From contig CM034111.1 of assembly GCA_019914945.1 (NCBI GenBank), positions 7,936,001 through 8,000,000 on the forward strand: 64,000 nt of DNA, given 5' to 3'. Positions 10,637 through 22,231 of this stretch are shown here, one piece after another (the first letter of the stretch is position 1; each line of letters begins with the position of its first letter). The position numbers were made by a program, and so were the translations under genes. Origin of the DNA: Typha latifolia (lineage: Eukaryota; Streptophyta; Magnoliopsida; Poales; Typhaceae). A model generated the notes under the pieces. It saw nothing but the letters and a program-made list of their open reading frames with translations. It searched no databases and was not told where the DNA came from.

Positions 10637-12493
10637 TCAGCCCCTGGAATGATCTGGATGCGATGGTCGTGCCGACGGGTCGGCAGTAGTCTGTCCTCGG
10701 GGCTCCTCGAAGAGATCCTTGAATTCCTGCAGCAGCTCTTGCATGTCAGCGGGTATTTCCCTTGATGGTGGATGTTCTAGTTCAGCAAACGCCATTTGCA
10801 GTAGTAGGGCTCGGTCCCCTACACATGGAAGTCCCAAAAGTTGTTGCAACATCGGCCCTTGCCGTAGTTGGTTTCCATCCAGCAACACTCTTCGACCATT
10901 CCTTTGAAATATAAGTGTGAGGTTTGAAAAATCAAATGTTACGAGCCCCAAGCTTTGAAGCCATTGGGTCCCTAAGACAATGTCGGCACCTCGCAAGGCC
11001 AAGAATAAAGATCCAATGTGAAAGTTTGGCATTGCACCTTCAATTCCACACCTCCACAAATAAAATCTACCCGCAATGTGGTGCCATTTCCAATCATCAC
11101 ATCGAACCCATTCGTGGGCTCCGACTCGAGCCCAATCTTCCCAAGAAGCCTCTTGTCAATGAAGTTGTGGGTGGACCCGGTGTCGATCAAGATTCTCACT
11201 ATGGTTTTCTTGACTACACTGTTCACCCGCAAAGTCTTTAATGCGGCTATCCCTGAATAGGCATGGACGGAGATTTTGGCTATCATCATGTCCTTCACGG
11301 GTTGCTCCTCAGCTACTCCTCCTTGTTGTCCCGCCACACCTTCATCTTCAGCTGCAATCTCATCCTCTACCTCCTCCAATCCGTCTATTAGCATCACCGA
11401 TCCCACCAATTTAGCACAATGATGACCGGGTAGAAACTTCTCATCACAATGAAAACATAGGCCTTTGGCTCTTTGTTCCTCCACTTGAGCAGGTGTGAGT
11501 GCTCGTCTCAGACCTTTAGGTGCGTACTTCACATCTTGGGAGGGCTTCAGGGGTGCTGAAGGAGGCACCATTGTAGCAACGATTCTTGGTACGCTGGTAA
11601 CACTTCCTGCCGCTATGGTTGGTTGAGCTGGATTGCGGTTTCCTTGGCTCGTTCAGCTCTGTTTGAGGTGTAACTTCATGGTTCCATGTTTCTCTTCCAT
11701 GAGTACTTCATCTTCGAAGGCCTCCTTTAAGGTTCTAAGCCTTAAAGCCCTCACGTCGGCTTGTATGTCTCCTCGCAGTTCGGATATGAAGGTGCTGCAA
11801 AGTTGTTGATTCATCCACGGAGGTTGGAATCAGCTACTTATCCTCTCAAATTCTTCTTGGTATGCCCCTACCGTGGTCCTTTACACTATCTTTGAGAGGA
11901 GAGCATTGAAGTCTTCATACCCCGACGCTCCAAATCGCTGCGTGATATCGGCACAAAAGTCGGCCCAAGTTTCAATTGTCTCATGGGCATTGGCTGCTCG
12001 AAACCAATGAAGCACTACATCTTCAAGGTGGAAGCTCGCAAGCGTCACCTTATATTCTTCCGCTGTACCCTGGTACGCGAAGAATTATTTCGCTCTATAC
12101 AACCAATTGATTAGGTCACTACCTTTCAACTTGGGAAATTCGAGACGCACGATTTGACCACGGATATCATTGTCTCGATCCGGATCATATCCTAGTCCTT
12201 GTCTAACCGAGTTGGATGCACCATGAATGGTTGATGATCCCTCCTTCGATTTTGGTTGCCTCAATGCGGTTCCGGTTAGTATTGCCCCGCCCACGGATCT
12301 GGATCTCCAAGACGATCTCCATAGTGGTTCGCTCGTCGGTTAGCCTCACTTGCAACTAGGCCTGGTGGAACCATCCTTGCTTGTCTCTGCCCATAGGGTG
12401 GTGGCAGCAGAGGCTCTTGTGGTTGCAAATTTTGAACCGATGGCAACGGGTTCATAGGGGTGGACTCGCATCGTGGGGTCGATGGTACAATTC
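10637..12493 (-). pseudogene. A3 gag and protease
   Basis: 10972-11571 encodes the zinc knuckle CFHCDEKFLPGHHC and the protease motif RILIDTGSTHNFID. 10637-11059 continues the protease tail into the pre-RT linker. The gag capsid-like region lies at 11600-12480 in broken frames (for example the remnant at 12085-12294 with EFPKLKGSDLINWLYRAK). The block ends abruptly at 12493. Confidence 0.8.
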
Positions 12494-12865
12494 TGTTAGA
12501 TTTTTATTTGTTGGCAATTGTGTACAAAATATTCAAAGTGTATTTTTTCATGTATATGAGCTTTACACAAGTCTAGAATATCTCTCATTTGAAGAATTAC
12601 AAGATTATTGGAGAAAAGCTGTTGAGTTCACACCGCGTTCACAAACGCGTTCGAACGCGGTGCGTTCACAAACGAGTTCGAACGTGAAATCTGCGTTCAC
12701 ACAGATAGAGAGCCACATTCACAAGCGTGTTTGAACGCGGGCACTACGTTCACACATACCGAGAGCTGCGTTCACAAATGCGTTCGAACGCAACTTGAAG
12801 AATTCAAGCTGTCGCATTCGAACGCACTCGAGCCCGTTCGAACGCACCAAGATTGGATGCCGTTG
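12494..12865 (+). repeat. Family E LTR, 5' part only
   Basis: TGTTAGATTTTTATTTG... matches the LTR at 30376 along its first 350 bases, including the palindrome cluster (exact GCGTTCGAACGC at 12647-12658; many half-sites to 12845). It is preceded by AATTC, the break point of A3 gag. It stops near 12865 against a different minus-oriented LTR fragment, so the TATA-containing half is lost. Confidence 0.7.
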
Positions 12866-13250
12866 GAGGAAAGAGAGAGAGTTGGGAAAGAAACTTTAAT
12901 ATTTCATCAATAATCCTAAATTAGATTGCCTACCACATATCTAGTAACCTATCAACAAAATAATTAAAAGATAACCCTAAGATAATTAAAAGATATCCCT
13001 AAGATAATGCAGTTTGCCGATTGCGTTCGAATGTAGCCGAACGCATTCGAACGCGGAATTTCACGTTCTCTATCATTGAGAACGTGTGCAGCCGTTCAAA
13101 CGCACTAAACGCGTTCTCTATTTTTGCGAACGTATGCAGGTGTTCGAACGGCGCATTCGAACAGCGCATTCGAACGCAGGAAGTCGTGTTTGAACACGAC
13201 TGCTAGAAATCCTCTAGAAATCCTACTCTTCCCAAAATAAAAGCTATTTA
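12866..13250 (-). repeat. Minus-oriented LTR fragment with palindrome cluster
   Basis: AT-rich lead-in (repeated ataattaaaagata) followed by GCGTTCGAATG-type half-sites with gaacgtgtgcag and gaacgtatgcagg linkers (13021-13200). It resembles a minus family B-like U3 region, but I cannot fix its ends. Confidence 0.5.
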
Positions 13251-13643
13251 TAAAAAAAAAAGAAAAAGTCATAACTAGCTGAATTGTAACATTCATCTTC
13301 TCTAACCCAAGCTTGAACACATCTGGTCCTTGCAAGTGGCCATTCTTCAGGTCTGAAACACAAAGAAAGTTTTGACACAAATTTATAATTAAGTTAATCG
13401 AATCAACTTGGCTTGAGTCTGTCTCATGCTCCAAAGTGAAAGTGCCTAACTTGTCCTTGGTTGTGGCCTCTAACTAGTTCTTCACCTTCACCTCTGCACT
13501 TGGTCGATGGTGGGGTTCATCCCACTCATTCCATGAGTCTTCTTCATGGTTTGCTACTATAGGTGGTTTAGGATACAATAGTGTAAATTCTGCCCATCGA
13601 CGTTGTGGTACGTCATGTCGAGGCCATAGTGCGTGTAGAATTG
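13251..13643. other. Unassigned sequence between LTR fragments
   Basis: No clear gene. A 109-residue minus frame (13105-13434) is partly within the palindromic repeat and is not convincing. The position between two LTR pieces suggests a retroelement internal remnant, but no domain is recognisable. Confidence 0.35.
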
Positions 13644-14340
13644 TGATACATTTTGTTAAGATCTTTTCTTATTGCATTAGTTATTTATTTTCATTAAAAT
13701 AAAATTCATGTAAGTCGCGTTCAAACGCAAGTGGGGTCACGTTCGAATGCCCTTGCAAACCCCTGCATTAGGTTCGCAAATACAAAGAACGCATATTGTG
13801 CGTTCGAACGCGGTCGGGCGAGTTCGAACGCCCGTGTTCAAACGTCTGTATTGCGTTCGCACATATAGAGAACGTCTTTTGTGCGATCGAATGTGATCGG
13901 GCTTGTCCGAACGCGACCAGCAAAAATCTTCTAGAATTAGGGTTACATATTGTTTTAGGACTTGTTAGCTAGCCTCTATAATATGTGGATGGCAACCAAC
14001 TTCATTATGCTATTGGAATATTGATTTCTTGGCTCTCTATCATCTATCTACCCAAATCGTCCTCCTCCCTCTTCACCATCCTTCCACCTCTACCGTTGGC
14101 AAGGTTTCTCCTAACTTCTAATCTCCCTCGACTGTTGAGCCACCCCTCTTCTTTGGGATCTCGACCACTTCGTTCCCTTCGTCTATATCCCTTAATCACA
14201 TCCACTATCCACCTTCACCTCCATACTCATCCGTAACCCTAACATCCACTCCACCCGTCACCACCACCATCACCCACGTTATGAAAGTTGTAGATCAGGG
14301 AGCTACGAATCTAATCTATAATAATCGAAGTAGGGTTTAA
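13644..14340 (+). repeat. Family B LTR (B1), truncated
   Basis: Starts TGATACATTTTG and carries the palindrome-derived cluster at 13715-13915, then the family B leader (ctccctcttcacc, cttcacctccatac). It runs to about 14284 and then skips to gaaagttgtaga, compared with the copy at 16204. It is followed directly by family D sequence. Confidence 0.7.
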
Positions 14341-15560
14341 AAAAAAAGGTGGCGTCATGCCCAAGCAAGCTACATGAGCAGCTTGCATGGTTAGGCTCCA
14401 CACGCCCACTACCGCTGCCGCAGCCAACCGGTTGCGGCCAGCTAGCTGTGGCGGGCCCCGACACCACCGCCCTTTTTCCCTCCACCGCCTCTCTCTCTCT
14501 CCCTCTCTCTCTCTCTCTCACTCTCACTCTCTCATGGCCACCCTCTCACTCTACTCTCTCTCTATTCTCTCTCGCACTCCTTTCTCTCCTCATTGTCGAC
14601 ACCTTCCCTGGAGCTGCCACCACCGGTGAGATCTCTCACTCCCCCTCTGTTTCCTTTTCTTCCTCTCTCTCTCTTTCTCCCTGTCTCTTTCTTGCCTTGA
14701 GCTCGGGCTCGCCGTAGCCGAGCCGTCGGTGAGAGGCATGCCGCTGGCTGGCCAGCAACGGTCGAGCCCCTCCCTGCTAGCTCGGGTCCACTCCCTCCTC
14801 CCTTCTGCTTCTTCTCTTCTCTTCTCTTTTTCTTCTTCTTCTTTTCTTTCTTTCTTCTTCTCCTTTCTTCTTCTTCTTTCTTCGTTTTCTTCTTCCTCAA
14901 CTATTCCCCCTTCTGCAACAGTGCTAGGCTCAGCCCAACACTTTAGCAGACAGTGCCGAGCCCAGCACTATGACAAGGGAATTGCTCCCTTTTAATTTGT
15001 TACATTAATTATATGACTTAGTTTCTAAAATTTAGGTAAATCAATTTATTATAGTACATTACTTTGATAATTTACACTCAATAGTATAAGTATTATCTAA
15101 GTATTTTAGTATAATAATTTATTAATTATAGTTATAAACACTTGCATATGATTATATATACTTTAGCCATTGTTTATTAGATTAATACACGTAATCATAT
15201 TGATAATAATCTTATATTTTATATAGTTAGTTTTATTAAAAATAGTTAAATTATATAAGTTTCTATTAATGTTTATGTATGCTTATACATGCATATATTT
15301 AATATATTTGAATATGCAATGTGTTTCTAGCACCGTAGTATTATTATATATTATTTTCTATACAATAAAATGCTGAGCTCAAAGTAGTAATTGCCAAATA
15401 ATTGAATTATAGTTAGTTATTTTATGTACATATATTTTAATTATATTATTGTATATAATATGCCTAATATATGATTAGAATAAGGACATCTGAATTATAT
15501 ATATATATAATGCATATCAAGTTATTTAATAAAATCAAATAATTTAGTATATTTACCAAT
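14341..15560 (+). repeat. Family D LTR fragment (D1)
   Basis: The GC-rich block (gcagccaaccggttgcgg), CT-rich tract, cagcac motif and then AT-rich stretch follow the same order as in the solo family D LTRs at 52433 and 60559. About 1.2 kb of the 3.1-kb unit is present. The first bases (TGTAACAACCC) are missing. Long purine/pyrimidine frames here are low-complexity artefacts. Confidence 0.75.
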
Positions 15561-15564
15561 GAAT

Positions 15565-16153
15565 TCTAAATGGTGGTGACGGTTGGAGTGGATGTTAGAG
15601 TTATAGATGGATATGAAGATGAAGGTGGATTATGGATGTGATTTAGAGATATAGACGAAGGGAACAAAGTGGTCGAGATCCTGAAAAAGTGGGGTGGCTT
15701 GACAGTCACGAGAGATTAGAAGTTAGAAGAAACCTTGCCAACGATAGAGGTGGAAGGATGGCGAATAGGGAGGAGGGATATTAGGGTAGATAGATGATAG
15801 AGAGACAAGAAATCAATAATCTAATAGCATAATGAAGTTGGCTGCCATCCACATATTTATAGAGGCTAGCCAACAAGTCCTAAAACAATAAGTAACCCTA
15901 ATTCTAGAGGATTCCCGCCGATCACGTTCGAACGCACTAAAAGACGTTCTCTGTATGTGCGAACGCGATGCAAGTGTTCGAACGCGGGCGTTCGAACTCA
16001 CCCGACTGCATTTGAATGCACAATATACATTCTCTGTATTTGCGAACCTAGTGCAGGCGTTCGCAAGGGTGTTCGAACGCGACTTATAGGAATTTTATTT
16101 TATTAAAAATAAACAACTAATGCAATAAGAAAATATCCTAACTAAGTGTATCA
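15565..16153 (-). repeat. Family B LTR (B2), minus orientation
   Basis: Ends TAAGTGTATCA at 16153, reverse complement of the family B start. It contains the minus-oriented leader, a TATAAAT box and the palindrome cluster (15920-16085). It is truncated on its left against D1. With the plus LTR at 16204 it forms a close inverted repeat. Confidence 0.75.
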
Positions 16154-17009
16154 ATTTCCCCGACTCTTCACCTGGAGGGCAAGGTGAGGGAAGCATGGTG
16201 GGCTGATACATTTAGTTAGGATCTCTTTTTACTCCATTAGTTGTTTATTTTTATTAAAATAAAATTCATGAAAGTCGTGTTCAAACACAGGTGGGGTTGC
16301 ATTTGAAAGCACTTGTGAACCCCTGCATAAGGTTTGCAAATACAAAGAATGCATATTGTGCGTTTGAATGTGGTCAGCGAGTTCCAACGTCCGCGTTCAA
16401 ACGCCTGCATCGCGTTCACACATACAGAGAACATCTTTTGTGCGTTCGAACACGATCGGTGGGAATCCTCTAGAATTATGATTACATATTGTTTTAAGAC
16501 TTGTTGGCTAGCCTCTATAAATTTGTGGATGGCAGCCAATTTTATTATGCTATTGGAATATTGATTTCTTGCCTCTCTATCATCTATCTACCATAATCTC
16601 CCTCCTCCCTCTTCACCATCCTTCCACCTCTACCGTTGGCAAGGTTTCTCTTAACTTCTAATCTCCCTCGACTGTTGAGTCACCCCTCTTATTTGGGATC
16701 TCGTCCACTACGTTCCCTTTGTCTATATCCCTTAATCAAATCCACCATCCACTTTCACCTCCATACCCATCCATAACCCTAACATCCACTCCACCCGTCA
16801 CCACCGCCATCACCCACGTTATTCAATGTTTTTGTCCTAGTTGCCGTTCAAATCTGCAAAGGGAGTAAATACGAAAGTTGTAGAACCTAATAAACAGGTT
16901 TCATAATTTTATGACTACCGAAGAATATTTGACAAATATTTTGCCATTGTTGCACGAACTGATTCCTGTAATACATCCAGATCATGAAGGAATCATTGCG
17001 TAGCCTATC
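16154..17009 (+). repeat. Family B polypurine tract plus 3' LTR (B3)
   Basis: 16154-16203 is internal 3' sequence ending in the purine-rich tract agggaagcatggtgggc. The LTR starts TGATACATTTAG at 16204, with the palindrome cluster at 16275-16465, TATAAAT at 16516-16522, leader and R/U5 to about 17009 (tagccta). The expected CTATCA end is lost. Confidence 0.7.
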
Positions 17010-17368
17010 TTTGGGTCGAGAACTTATCAAATTGACTGTTGTTGGTTCTATTCTAGCAATGGAGGATGCTCCTCTGGCCTATGATGCTGGTCATGAGGTG
17101 GAGGACCCCGATTTGGTTGGACAGTAGCCGATGAAGGAGCCACAAAGGCCGCAGCCATCGCCGATTCTTTTGTGACCGAGGGTGGATCCAAATTGGTGGC
17201 TGCATTGGTCCTAGGCAAGGTGCCGCCTTGTCCATCTACCCCACAGGTTGTAGGATCTGGTGTATATCCTGGAAGGCAATGATTCATGTTAGTGAAATTT
17301 GCTTGGATCGTTGCCATCGTTTGTGCCATTGAAGTTAAGACTTGTGGTAGATCGGCAAGGCACTCTAT
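17010..17368 (-). pseudogene. Gag-like N-terminal remnant of uncertain family
   Basis: A 93-residue minus frame at 17048-17329 (MAQTMATIQANF..., Pro/Ala/Thr-rich) looks like a disordered gag N-terminus, but no conserved domain is seen. It lies between B3 and the LTR remnant of A4. Confidence 0.35.
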
Positions 17369-17551
17369 GGGGATCTCGAGATATTGTCCGATTAGTGGAC
17401 AAATGTCAGAGTGGTCTGTTTAGGATCCGTCGATGGAGCCACGAGATCCTAGGATGATGGTGGTTAGAGGTGGTCCAGCGTTTGTGGGGTGGCACCGGTG
17501 AAAAGTGGTGACGGAAAGGTTATGGTCGATGGAAGGGTTAGGGCAAGTGTT

Positions 17552-19352
17552 GGAGCCATTGAGTCCCCAAAACAATGTCGGCACCTCACAAGACCAACGG
17601 ATAAAGATCCAATGTGAAATTTTGGCCTTGCACCCTCAAGTCCACACCTCCACAAATAAAATATGCTCGTAATGTAGTGCCATCTCCAATCATCACATCA
17701 AACCATTCTGTGAGTTCCGACTCGAGCTTAATCTTCCTAAGGAGCTTTTTATCAATGAAGTTGTGGGTGGACCCGGTGCCAATCAAGATTCTCACTGTGG
17801 TTTTCTTGACTACACCGTTCACCCGCAAGGTCTTTAGTGTAGCTATCCCCGAATAGGCGTGGAGGGAGATTTTGACTATTATGTCCTCCACGGGTTGCTC
17901 CTCAGCTTCTTCTCCTTGATGTCTAGCCACACCTTCATTTTCAGCTGCAAACTCATCTGCAGCCTCCTCCAATCCATCAATTAGCATCACCGATCCTATC
18001 GGTTTAGCGCAGCGAATGCCCGGTACAAACTTCTCATCACAATGGAGGCATAGGCCTTTGGCTATTCGTTCCCCCATTTGAGTTGGTGTGAGTGCTCATC
18101 CCGGACCTCTAGGTGCGTACTTCACATTTTGGGATGGCTTCAAGGGTGCTCGAGGAGGTACCACTACAGCAGCAATTCTTGGTACTCTGGTGATATTTCC
18201 TGCCGTTATAGTTGCTTAAGCTTGATTGCGGCTTCCTTGGCTCGTCCAACTCTATTTTAGGTGTAACTTCATGGCCCTATGTTTGTCTTCCATAAGCATC
18301 GCATCTTCGAAGGCCTCGTTTAAAGTTTCAAGCCTTAAAGCCTTCACATCGGCTTCTATGTCTCCCCGCAGCCCGAAGATGAAGGTGCTGCGAAGTTGCT
18401 GATCCGTCCATGGTGGATGACATCAGCTACTTATCCTCTCGAATTCTTCTTGGTATGCCCCAACCGTAGTCTTTTGCACCATCTTTGAGAGGAGAGCATC
18501 AAAGTCTTCATACCTCGACGCTCCAAATCGCTGTGTGATATCAGCACAAAATTCAGCCCAAGTATTGATAGCCTCATTGGCATTGGCTACTCGAAACCAA
18601 TGAAGTGCCGCATCCTCAAGGTGGAAGCTTGCAAGCGTCACCTTGTATTCTTCCGCCGTACTTTGGTATGTGAAGAATTGCTCCACCCTATACAACCAAT
18701 CGATCGGTTCGCCACCCTTGAACTTGGGGAATTCGAGACGCACGATTTGTCCACGGATGCCGTTGTCTCATTCCGGATCATGTCCAAGTCCTTGTCTAAC
18801 CAGAAGAGGATGCACCATGAAGTGTTGATGATCCCTCCTTTGGTTTTGATTAACTCGCCGTGGTTCCGGATCGTATTGACCCGCCCACGGATCTTGATCT
18901 CCAAGGTGGTCTCCATAGTGGTTCTCTTGTCGGATGGGTTCACCTGCAACTCGGCCTGGTGTAACCATCCTTGCTTGCCTCTGCCCATAGGGTGGTGGTA
19001 GCAGTGGCTCTTGTGGTTGCAAAGGCTGAACCGGTTGCGGTGGGTTCATGGGGGTGGACTCGCGTCATGGGGTCGATGGTGCATTCCCGTTCGCCATTGC
19101 TTCCCTTGTCGCCCGTAATTCCCGCATCATCTCCATCATCATCTCCATCATCATCTTCATCATCATATGGCTGTTGATGGCCATTTGTTCGGAAAGAGAC
19201 CCCAACACGGCTGGAACACTAGGTTCTTCCGTATTCCGATTAGATCGAGCGGTTCCGCGAGTGGAAGTCCCCGCAACCGTTTCCCCCTCCTCTATTGGGA
19301 GAATCTCTTCTTCATCTTCTCGCCGTGCAGCCATGGCTCTGGTGGTCATCAT
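17552..19352 (-). pseudogene. A4 gag-protease, active-site mutant
   Basis: 19065-19391 and 18423-18743 encode gag (MAARREDEEE; EFPKFKGGEPIDWLYRVEQF; FHLEDAALHWF). 17586-18077 encodes the knuckle CLHCDEKFVPGIRC, in which the usual His is Ile, and the protease motif ILIGTGSTHNFID, in which the catalytic Asp of DTG is Gly. Both changes predict loss of function, besides frameshifts and a stop near 18190-18420. Confidence 0.82.
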
Positions 19353-19378
19353 AGGAAGTGCTTGTCCGAGGAATGGTG

Positions 19379-19390
19379 GCTCTGATACCA
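19379..19390 (-). other. A4 primer binding site
   Basis: The reverse complement reads TGGTATCAGAGC, four bases from the LTR edge (19395). Single copy, no 42-bp duplication. Confidence 0.85.
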
Positions 19391-19394
19391 AACT

Positions 19395-20343
19395 TGATAC
19401 GATCTCCCCTTAGGCTAAGGTTTGATCTCTTCCAATTCTCTAATCTGGACTAGATCTGGCATGGAACTTTGAAATAAGATCCCGAAAGATGCCGCCATCG
19501 AATCATAAAATTGAGATATGTTGTAGCCCCAGAAAAGAACTTTCCAACAAATCAAGTTTTAGGTGAATCGGATATGGGGATCTCGAGATATTATCTGATT
19601 AGTAGACAAACATCAGGGTGGTCTGTTTAGGATCCGTGGATGGAGGCACGAGATCTTAGGATGATGGTGGTTGGAGGTGGACCGCCGTTTGTGGGGTGGC
19701 ACCGGTGAAAAATGGTGATGGAAAGGTTATGGTTGATGGAAGGGTTAGGGCAAGTGTTGGATAGATTAGAAGAAGGGGAAGGAGAGGGCCGTCCCTAAGG
19801 GTCTAGGGTGATTGGCCGGTTGAGGGAGGTTAGAAGCGGCGTTGCTGGGGATTGAGAGAACGAGAGCGAAGGAGACAAAGGAGGCAAGGCAAAACTCAAT
19901 TCTTCAATAATAATCTTTTGGTTGCCTTCAACATCCCTTTTAGAGGCTAACCAAACAACTTAAAATTAACACTAAACAATACAATTTCGCCGACCACATT
20001 CGAATGCGCCCGACCGCGTTCGAACGCACAGAGTTCGCTCTTTTCCAGATTTGCGAACGCGATGCAGGCGTTCGAACGCGCGATCGAATGCGCCTGTTTC
20101 CCACTTCTCTAGATTTATGAACGCGATGCAGGCGTTCACAATGCGTTCGAAAGGGGCGTTCGAATGCACAATGCACACTCTCACAACCCGTTCACACCCG
20201 CGTTCGAACTCACTCCACCCGCGTTCGAACGCAACTTACAGAAAACTTATTTTCTTGGAAATTAAACATTAGAACAAAAAACAAAGACACTCCTAAAGTG
20301 AATCCATGCTCGAGACAACATCGGTGAAGTCCAAATCGTATCA
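19395..20343 (-). repeat. A4 5' LTR (family A)
   Basis: 949 bp with TGATACGATC and AATCGTATCA edges. The minus-oriented palindrome cluster lies at 19996-20235. The leader ggaggcaaggcaaaactc is at about 19880. Confidence 0.85.
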
Positions 20344-20348
20344 GGTCG

Positions 20349-21356
20349 ACCTGAATCGTGGATAGTTCTGTATAGTTGAGGGAGAATATTCACCAAATAT
20401 TCTCTAGATGCTAGAAAATTACAAAACTACTTGGAATAGTTTCGTAACTTCTAGATCTAGGTTTTTTATATTCAGGTCTGAAGCACTATGCTTGTTGCTC
20501 TCCTTCTCTGAATCCTCGAGCACGTCTATCACCATCTCCGAAGGGATCAACATCATCATCTAAGTATCAATCTTCTTCATTGACAAAGCGCACTGGTGCC
20601 GCATGCCTCTCGGGTTCCACCACTGCCATCCTCGGGTTGTGTATCGGAGGTGGGGGATGATGTGTAGGAATGGGTAAAAGAGGATCATTGACATTAACAT
20701 GTCGTACCTGGACCTGTGGGGTATCGATTCGGTGTGGTCCCACCACTAGTCCTTCTTGAGGCACCAATCTTCGTCGAGGAGATGACAAAGCATTATTTCG
20801 AACATGCCCCTAAGTTCATCCGCCAAGCCCATGTTCACACCCATGGACATTGGTTGACTCAGTCCTACCGTGGCCGCCCCAAGGGAATCGATCTCTCAGT
20901 TAAGGTTTTCGTGGATTGAGTCTTCCCTTGTCGGTGTGCTCTCCATGATCTCCTTGTTGATGTCATCTTCCTTGCCTCCACCATCAATGGAGGTTCGAGG
21001 TTCGCTGGGCTCTAATACCAATGATAGGTTACGAAACAATCCCTTCAAGATCTGGATTGATTGTAGGAAACAGTCCGCACAACCGAGATAAAATATTCAT
21101 CAAATATTCTCCCATTGTCAGAAAATTACGAATCCAAGGTTGATCGATCCGTAACGTCCTGATCTGTGTTTTTTTATATTTATGCTCTTCACAGATTCGA
21201 ATTGAAGCTGGGACGAAAATACGCTATGGTGGGGATGATAGTGGTGGTGATGGGTGGAGTGAATGATAAGGTTATGGATGATAATGGAGATGAGGGTGGA
21301 TGGTTGATGTAGTTTAAGGGATAAAGACGAAGGGGGAGAAGTGGCCGAGATCCCAA
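20349..21356 (-). mobile_element. Family B element B4, deleted to gag plus LTR ends
   Basis: Minus order: LTR piece 21022-21356, one-mismatch primer binding site 21009-21020, gag N-terminal remnant to about 20490 (frame 20567-20788 and neighbours), then an LTR terminal piece 20349-20480 (attcaccaaatattctc). Protease, pol and most of both LTRs are gone. Confidence 0.65.
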
Positions 21357-22200
21357 GACAATAATGATCTCGTTGAAGGGGGCCAAAGACAAGAATGATC
21401 CACAACCTTTACCTGCTGATTTAAAAGTTGTTTTGCAGGAATTTGAGAAAGTATTCCAGCAACCACATAGTTTGCCACCACCTAGGATGCAAGACCATCA
21501 CATCAAACTCATGCCTACAGCAGGTCCGATAAATGTTCGACCATACTATTATCCTTTCATCCAAAAGGAGGGTATAACGAAGATGGTCTAAGTTGTCCAT
21601 TAGAGTGATAAGACCAAGTCGAAGCTCCTATTCTTCACCAATCTTGCTAGTGTGAAAGAAGGATGGTTTGTGGCGGTTTTGTATGGACTACCAAGCTCTC
21701 AATTCCATCACCGTCAAAGCCCGGTATCCCATACTAGTGATCGAGGAGTTGTTGGACAAATTGGTGGGTGCATACTACTTCTCAAAGCTTGACTTAAGGG
21801 CGGGATACCATCAAATAAGAGTAGAACCGTCGATGTGCCAGAAGATAGCGTATCAAACCCACAATGAGCACTACGAGTTTCTCATTATGCTCTTCGGTCT
21901 TACCAATGCTCCCGCCACCTTACAAAGCTTAATGAATGACATTTTTAGGCCTCTTTTAAGGCAATATGTGCTCATATTCTTTGATCACATCTTAGTTTGC
22001 AGCCGCACATGGGAGGAGCATTTGCACCATCTTCGAGAAGTCCTTAGTCTATTGCGACATCATCATTTGAAGGCCAAAGACTCCAAGTGTTTGAGGGGGC
22101 AGCAAAGAGTCGACTACCTGGGCCACATCATAAAGATGGCGTGGAAGATGACCCTAAGAAGATTAAAAGTATGATGGAGTGGCCACTACCTGATAGGCTC
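21357..22200 (+). pseudogene. Ty3/gypsy reverse transcriptase fragment with mutated active site
   Basis: 21364-21591 encodes the segment before RT (LPPPRMQDHHIKL, NVRPYYYPFIQKEGI). After a stop, 21668-22174 encodes RT ([47 protein letters not shown]). The active site reads FFDHILVCS where FFDDILV is expected, so one catalytic Asp is His. It continues to HLKAKDSKCLRGQQRVDYLGHII. It is joined at both sides to minus family B LTR pieces, so its parent element is unclear. Confidence 0.85.
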
Positions 22201-22231
22201 TAGGATACCAAAAGATAGGCTCTCATACTAA

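Larger units (their letters stand above)
9235..12493 (-). mobile_element. Family A element A3 internal region (lacks integrase)
   Basis: Minus-strand order from 12493 down: gag, zinc knuckle, protease, reverse transcriptase, RNase H, then a short tail and the polypurine tract at the 3' LTR (9235-9260). Integrase and most of the chromodomain are missing: the RNase H tail (VADALSHQPGTSELASF) is followed within about 40 codons by the chromodomain end (DRFPN). The gag N-terminus and 5' LTR are not seen, because a family E LTR starts at 12494 and gag does not resume on its far side. Confidence 0.85.
17369..20343 (-). mobile_element. Family A element A4, pol-deleted
   Basis: Minus order: 5' LTR 19395-20343 (949 bp), primer binding site 19379-19390, gag from ATG 19352, zinc knuckle, protease to about 17552, then directly the interior of a family A LTR (17551-17369). 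All of pol after protease and the first part of the 3' LTR are deleted. The five bases after the 5' LTR are GGTCG (20344-20348); no partner copy is found because the other end is truncated. Confidence 0.82.

Noticed and set aside
14562..14900. Lys/Glu- or Arg/Glu-rich and Ser/Leu/Phe-rich frames (also 40946-41271, 52085-52294, 52423-52857, 60770-61334)
   Set aside because: Low-complexity CT/GA tracts of family D LTRs or of the LSM7 intron microsatellite.
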